Notes under the pieces: generated by a model
What the model was told of the DNA's origin: nothing
Database searches by the model: none
What the model saw: the letters and a program-made list of their open reading frames with translations, nothing else
Origin: Nocardia arthritidis
Lineage (GTDB): Bacteria > Actinomycetota > Actinomycetes > Mycobacteriales > Mycobacteriaceae
Length of the DNA stretch: 64,000 nt
Direction: 5' to 3'
NCBI RefSeq assembly: GCF_011801145.1
Contig: NZ_CP046172.1
Span: forward strand, 1,798,001-1,862,000
Shown here: piece after piece, positions 60,615 to 64,000 of the stretch
How the letters are laid out: each line of letters starts with the position of its first letter
Position numbering within the stretch: the first letter of the stretch is position 1
Position numbers and translations under genes: made by a program

Positions 60615-60756
60615 GGTCACCTCGAATACCCACGTGCAGGTGTGGGCTGTGGTCCGTAACAGCGATGTCGTGGCTCAGAATAACTCTTCGTGCACGGACG
60701 TTTGGGCGCTCGGACCAAACCCGGCCGACCTCCGTCTTCTGGTTATTACCTCCGAA

Positions 60757-60787
60757 GTAGTGGACACTACGGTTTGTAGTAGATACT
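60757..60787. promoter_or_regulatory. two short palindromes in prenyltransferase upstream region
   Basis: GTAGTG-GA-CACTAC (60757-60770) is a perfect 6-2-6 palindrome and AGTA-GA-TACT (60778-60787) repeats its core. They lie about 150 bases upstream of the prenyltransferase and 40-65 bases upstream of the short reading frame at 60824. They are probably repressor sites serving one or both directions. Confidence 0.45.
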
Positions 60788-60823
60788 GTGTGTGTTGTCA
60801 GAGCCGCACCATGGGAGGGCGAC

Positions 60824-60919
60824 ATGACGATCACAGAGATCTTCGCAGTCAATCTTGGGCAATCCGGTGTCCCCGTGCCGCGTGGGGTACGGAACTTCTT
60901 CCGGATATTCTCGTTCTAG
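60824..60919 (+). CDS. possible 31-residue peptide
   Basis: An ATG with an excellent ribosome-binding site (GGGAGGG at 60813-60819) opens a 31-codon frame that begins 'MTITEIFAVNLGQ' and ends 'RNFFRIFSF'. It is short and could be chance, but palindromes and an AT-rich promoter-like stretch precede it. It could be a leader peptide for the F0 operon that starts at 61091, a small membrane-active peptide, or a peptide precursor linked to the divergent prenyltransferase. Confidence 0.3.
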   Translation: MTITEIFAVNLGQSGVPVPRGVRNFFRIFSF

Positions 60920-61050
60920 CTCGGGCCTTCGCCCAAAAACCTTGCTGCATTTGATGTTCTAGCCTTCGCGCGCATGCGCGCCGCAGGGCTGGTTCAGGCT
61001 GCGGCGAGACGTCCAGCCGCAGCACTTCGACGTTCTGCGATGTTGCTGTT

Positions 61051-61068
61051 ATGGTATGTATGTACCAT
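61051..61068. promoter_or_regulatory. ATGGTA/TACCAT inverted repeat upstream of F0 operon
   Basis: ATGGTA (61051-61056) and TACCAT (61063-61068) form a perfect dyad with a 6-base spacer, in an AT-rich stretch 22 bases before the atpI start. Its position over the probable ribosome-entry and promoter region suggests a repressor site, so this operon may be conditionally expressed. Confidence 0.45.
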
Positions 61069-61090
61069 CAAAAATGAATGGGAGAGTGGT

Positions 61091-61440
61091 ATGCCGGTCA
61101 GTGTGGACCGACGTCCAGTTCTTGCCGCCGCCGTATTCGGGCTGCTGGCGTCGGCGGTCACCGGAGCGATCGGTCGGCCGCTGTTGGGTGGATTCCTTTG
61201 TGCCGGACTGATATTGGGATTCGGCAATGCGCTGATCACCCGGTGGGGCGTATCCGGTGATCTCGACCGATCGCGGTTGGCCGCCACCTCGGCATTGAGA
61301 TTGCTTGCGGTAACGGTGATTTCGTTGGTGATCGGCTACTTCGTTCGTCCCGACGGTATCGGTATATTCTTCGGGCTCACCGCATTTCACGTCATCATGG
61401 CGCTGCACATGGGGCTGCCCGCGCCGCGCAGGCTGCGATC

Positions 61441-61444
<4 letters not shown>
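61091..61444 (+). CDS. atpI: AtpI-like ATP synthase protein I
   Basis: A 117-residue protein with four hydrophobic helices ('[18 protein letters not shown]', '[20 protein letters not shown]', '[20 protein letters not shown]', '[19 protein letters not shown]'), as in mycobacterial AtpI, an assembly factor for the c-ring. ATG at 61091 follows GGAGAG. Its TGA overlaps the atpB ATG by 4 bases. Confidence 0.78.
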
Positions 61445-62494
<1,050 letters not shown>

Positions 62495-62498
62495 CACC

Positions 62499-62951
62499 AT
62501 GGCGACGAACAACCTTGCGGGACAGAACTTCCTGATCCCGAACGGGACCATACTCGTCGAGTTGCTGCTCTTCCTGATCGTGCTCGCGGTCATCTGGTTG
62601 TTCGTCGTGCCCCCGATCCGCAAGGTGCTCGCGGATCGGGCGGCGCGGGTCGCCGAGACCGCCGCGGACCGGCTGCGGGCCGCGGAATCGACCGCGGCGG
62701 CGCAGGATCGCTATCGGTCCGAGCTGGCGGACGCACGGGTGACGGCGGCCGAGATCCGGCGGCGGGCGCGGCTGGAGGGGCAGGCCGCGGTCGCGGCGGC
62801 CCGGCTGGCCGCGCAGGCGGAGACCGACGAGATGGTTGCCCGCACGGCCGTCGAATTGCGGTCGCGGGCAGCGCGATCCGAGGAAGAACTGCGCGCCGAG
62901 GTCGAACCGTTGGCCCGGCGCCTGGCCGACCGAGTGGTGGCGGACCGATGA
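62499..62951 (+). CDS. atpF: F0 ATP synthase subunit b
   Basis: A 150-residue stalk subunit. 'NFLIPNGTILVELLLFLIVL' is the membrane anchor as in mycobacterial AtpF, followed by a long charged coiled coil rich in Ala, Arg and Glu. It starts 4 bases after the c-subunit stop and overlaps the next gene by 4 bases. The C-terminus ('ARRLADRVVADR') is the usual end of b subunits. Confidence 0.85.
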   Translation: MATNNLAGQNFLIPNGTILVELLLFLIVLAVIWLFVVPPIRKVLADRAARVAETAADRLRAAESTAAAQDRYRSELADARVTAAEIRRRARLEGQAAVAAARLAAQAETDEMVARTAVELRSRAARSEEELRAEVEPLARRLADRVVADR

Positions 62952-63502
62952 CCGAACGGCACGGGCTCTACGAAATCACCTGGGACTGGCCGGTTTTCCT
63001 CAGCCAGCTGTTCGGCTTCGGGGTGATCGTGCTGGCCGTCGTGAAATGGGTGCTACCGCCCGCACGGGCGGCGATGGCCCGGGCTCAGGCGACGATTCGC
63101 ACCCAATTGGCCGAGAGCGAACAGGCCAAGCTCGAATTGGCAAGTGCGGAACGGGCTTTGGCGGAATCGGCGACCGGGGCTCCCGCAGCGGCCGAGCGGG
63201 TGCGGCGGGACGCGCTCGCCGCCGCCGACCGCGTCGCGGCCCGGTTCGCCGCGCAGGCCGCCGACGAGGCGGATCTGGTTCGCCGCCAAGGTCACGACCG
63301 GGTGTCCCGCCTGCGCCGCGAGCTGACCCGGGAACTCGAGAGCGCCATGCGGACCGCGGTATTGGACCGCACCGAACATCTCGTCCGTCAGCGCCTCGCC
63401 GCACCGTCGGCCAGGGCGGCGAGCATCGACCGGTTCCTGGACACCCTGGACCACCGTCCGAGCGATAGCGAGGAGGTGCGTGCCGATCTCGTAATGCCGT
63501 AA
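62948..63502 (+). CDS. b-like stalk subunit lacking the delta domain
   Basis: A 184-residue protein matching the N-terminal b part of mycobacterial AtpH (b-delta fusion, ~446 residues): 'FLSQLFGFGVIVLAVVKWVL' is the anchor, then a coiled coil with 'LVRRQGHDRVSRLRRELTRE' and 'ASIDRFLDTLD', which in AtpH lies just before the delta domain. It then stops at 63502; no delta sequence follows in any frame before the next gene. Without delta the stalk could not be attached to F1 by this protein alone. Confidence 0.82.
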   Translation: MTERHGLYEITWDWPVFLSQLFGFGVIVLAVVKWVLPPARAAMARAQATIRTQLAESEQAKLELASAERALAESATGAPAAAERVRRDALAAADRVAARFAAQAADEADLVRRQGHDRVSRLRRELTRELESAMRTAVLDRTEHLVRQRLAAPSARAASIDRFLDTLDHRPSDSEEVRADLVMP

Positions 63503-63515
63503 GGCAGCGACCTTT

Positions 63516-63542
63516 CGCCGCGGTACCTGGTGTGCCGCGGCG
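63516..63542 (+). terminator. hairpin ending the F0 operon
   Basis: CGCCGCGG (63516-63523) pairs perfectly with CCGCGGCG (63535-63542) over an 11-base loop, 14 bases after the last stop codon. It has no T-tract. Its position supports the operon ending here and not continuing into delta or F1 genes. Confidence 0.55.
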
Positions 63543-63611
63543 AATGCGGTCCAGCAAATGGTTGCCGAATAATAGCCTCGGCGGCCGAGCTGGTCGGTTA
63601 CGGTGGACAAC

Positions 63612-64000
63612 ATGCCGATTGCTCGACGATCGCTCTTGGCGCTCGGTGCCGCCGGGGCCTCGACCCTGCTGCTCGACGCCTGTGGGTCGGACAAGAAGAA
63701 GAGTCACGACAAGACGACGCCCGCGCCCGCACCGCCCCCGGCGCACGGCGGCGCGATGCCGAATACGGTGATGATCATCCGGCACGGCGAGAAACCGACG
63801 GGATCCGGTGCGCCGTACGGTGTTACCGAGGCGGGGGAGAAGGACGGCAAGTCGTTGACGGTCGTCGGCTGGAATCGGGCGGGTGGGCTGGCCGCGCTGT
63901 TCGATCCGCGGGCGGCGGACGGTTCCCCCGCCGAGCTGCGGCCGCATTTGTTCCGGCCGGCAACGATTTTCGGGTCCAGTCCGAACGGGGACGGAAGTAA
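63612..64000 (+). CDS. histidine phosphatase-like lipoprotein, partial
   Basis: The first ~129 codons of an exported protein cut by the window end. The signal has twin Arg ('MPIARRSLLALGAAGA') and a lipobox LLDAC, so it may be a Tat-exported lipoprotein. After a Lys/Pro-rich linker, 'NTVMIIRHGEKPTGSG' contains the RHG catalytic motif of the histidine phosphatase superfamily. It starts 109 bases after the F0 operon, beyond the hairpin, and is probably a separate unit. Confidence 0.75.
   Translation, partial: MPIARRSLLALGAAGASTLLLDACGSDKKKSHDKTTPAPAPPPAHGGAMPNTVMIIRHGEKPTGSGAPYGVTEAGEKDGKSLTVVGWNRAGGLAALFDPRAADGSPAELRPHLFRPATIFGSSPNGDGS

Overview
The window comes from a high-GC actinomycete, most likely Nocardia or a close mycolic-acid-containing relative. 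The evidence is the gene content: an EthA-like Baeyer-Villiger monooxygenase, a Ddn-type F420-dependent reductase, a CYP136-like P450 beside a divergent TetR gene, a KasB-like condensing enzyme with a FadD32-like fatty-acyl-AMP ligase, a PapA-type acyltransferase, a DUF574 methyltransferase, and F0 subunits very close to mycobacterial ones. GTG and TTG starts and 4-base ATGA/GTGA/TTGA overlaps are common. No tRNA, rRNA, insertion sequence, phage or CRISPR array was seen, so this looks like ordinary chromosome with a few accessory loci.

Layout. 0.1-9.4 kb: AraC regulator and divergent EthA-like monooxygenase, Ddn-like reductase, a coupled pair (a MerR regulator fused to sliding-clamp domains, and a helical repeat protein), an MFS pump, a LysR regulator, a NucS-like nuclease with a C-terminal EVE/PUA-like region, and a quinone reductase. 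9.4-14.1 kb: a xylose-type ABC importer (xylF, xylG, xylH) with a ROK regulator and two operator-like palindromes. 14.2-19.1 kb: DUF574 methyltransferase, a PAS-GGDEF protein coupled to a NIPSNAP protein, a PapA-like acyltransferase, and two small zinc-binding proteins. 19.3-27.1 kb: an apparent exopolysaccharide operon (BcsB-like protein, exosortase-like membrane protein, cellulose-synthase-like GT2, second multipass protein) facing a GH5-like lipoprotein.

27.3-35.0 kb: DHA2 pump with divergent GlxA-type regulator, an 840-base gap with two strong hairpins, then KAS and FAAL genes ending at a strong terminator, then a CDF metal exporter. 35.1-41.7 kb: PLP decarboxylase, HAD hydrolase, ArsR-like regulator with erythromycin esterase, a two-domain VOC protein, and a YefM/RelE-type toxin-antitoxin pair abutting a 5'-truncated acyl-CoA dehydrogenase. 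41.7-50.0 kb: two TetR genes each divergent from a target (P450, secreted lipase) over clear tandem operators, hydrolase, a short-chain dehydrogenase lacking its Tyr, YceI, and a two-component flavin monooxygenase. 50.1-60.6 kb: DUF1444-like protein, a frameshifted membrane esterase, a cold-shock protein group, HspR-like regulator, DUF72, an MFS pump with fused beta-sandwich domains, an S41 protease, a phosphotransferase and an ABBA prenyltransferase. 61.1-63.5 kb: an F0-only ATP synthase operon (atpI, a, c, b, b-like) without delta or F1 genes. The window ends in a histidine-phosphatase-like lipoprotein.

The strongest candidates for new biology are the F0-only operon with its altered c subunit, the MerR-sliding-clamp fusion with its own MerR-type leaderless promoter, the polysaccharide locus, and the nuclease with an EVE-like region. 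Functions come from reading the translated sequences by eye and from memory of known families; no database search was run.
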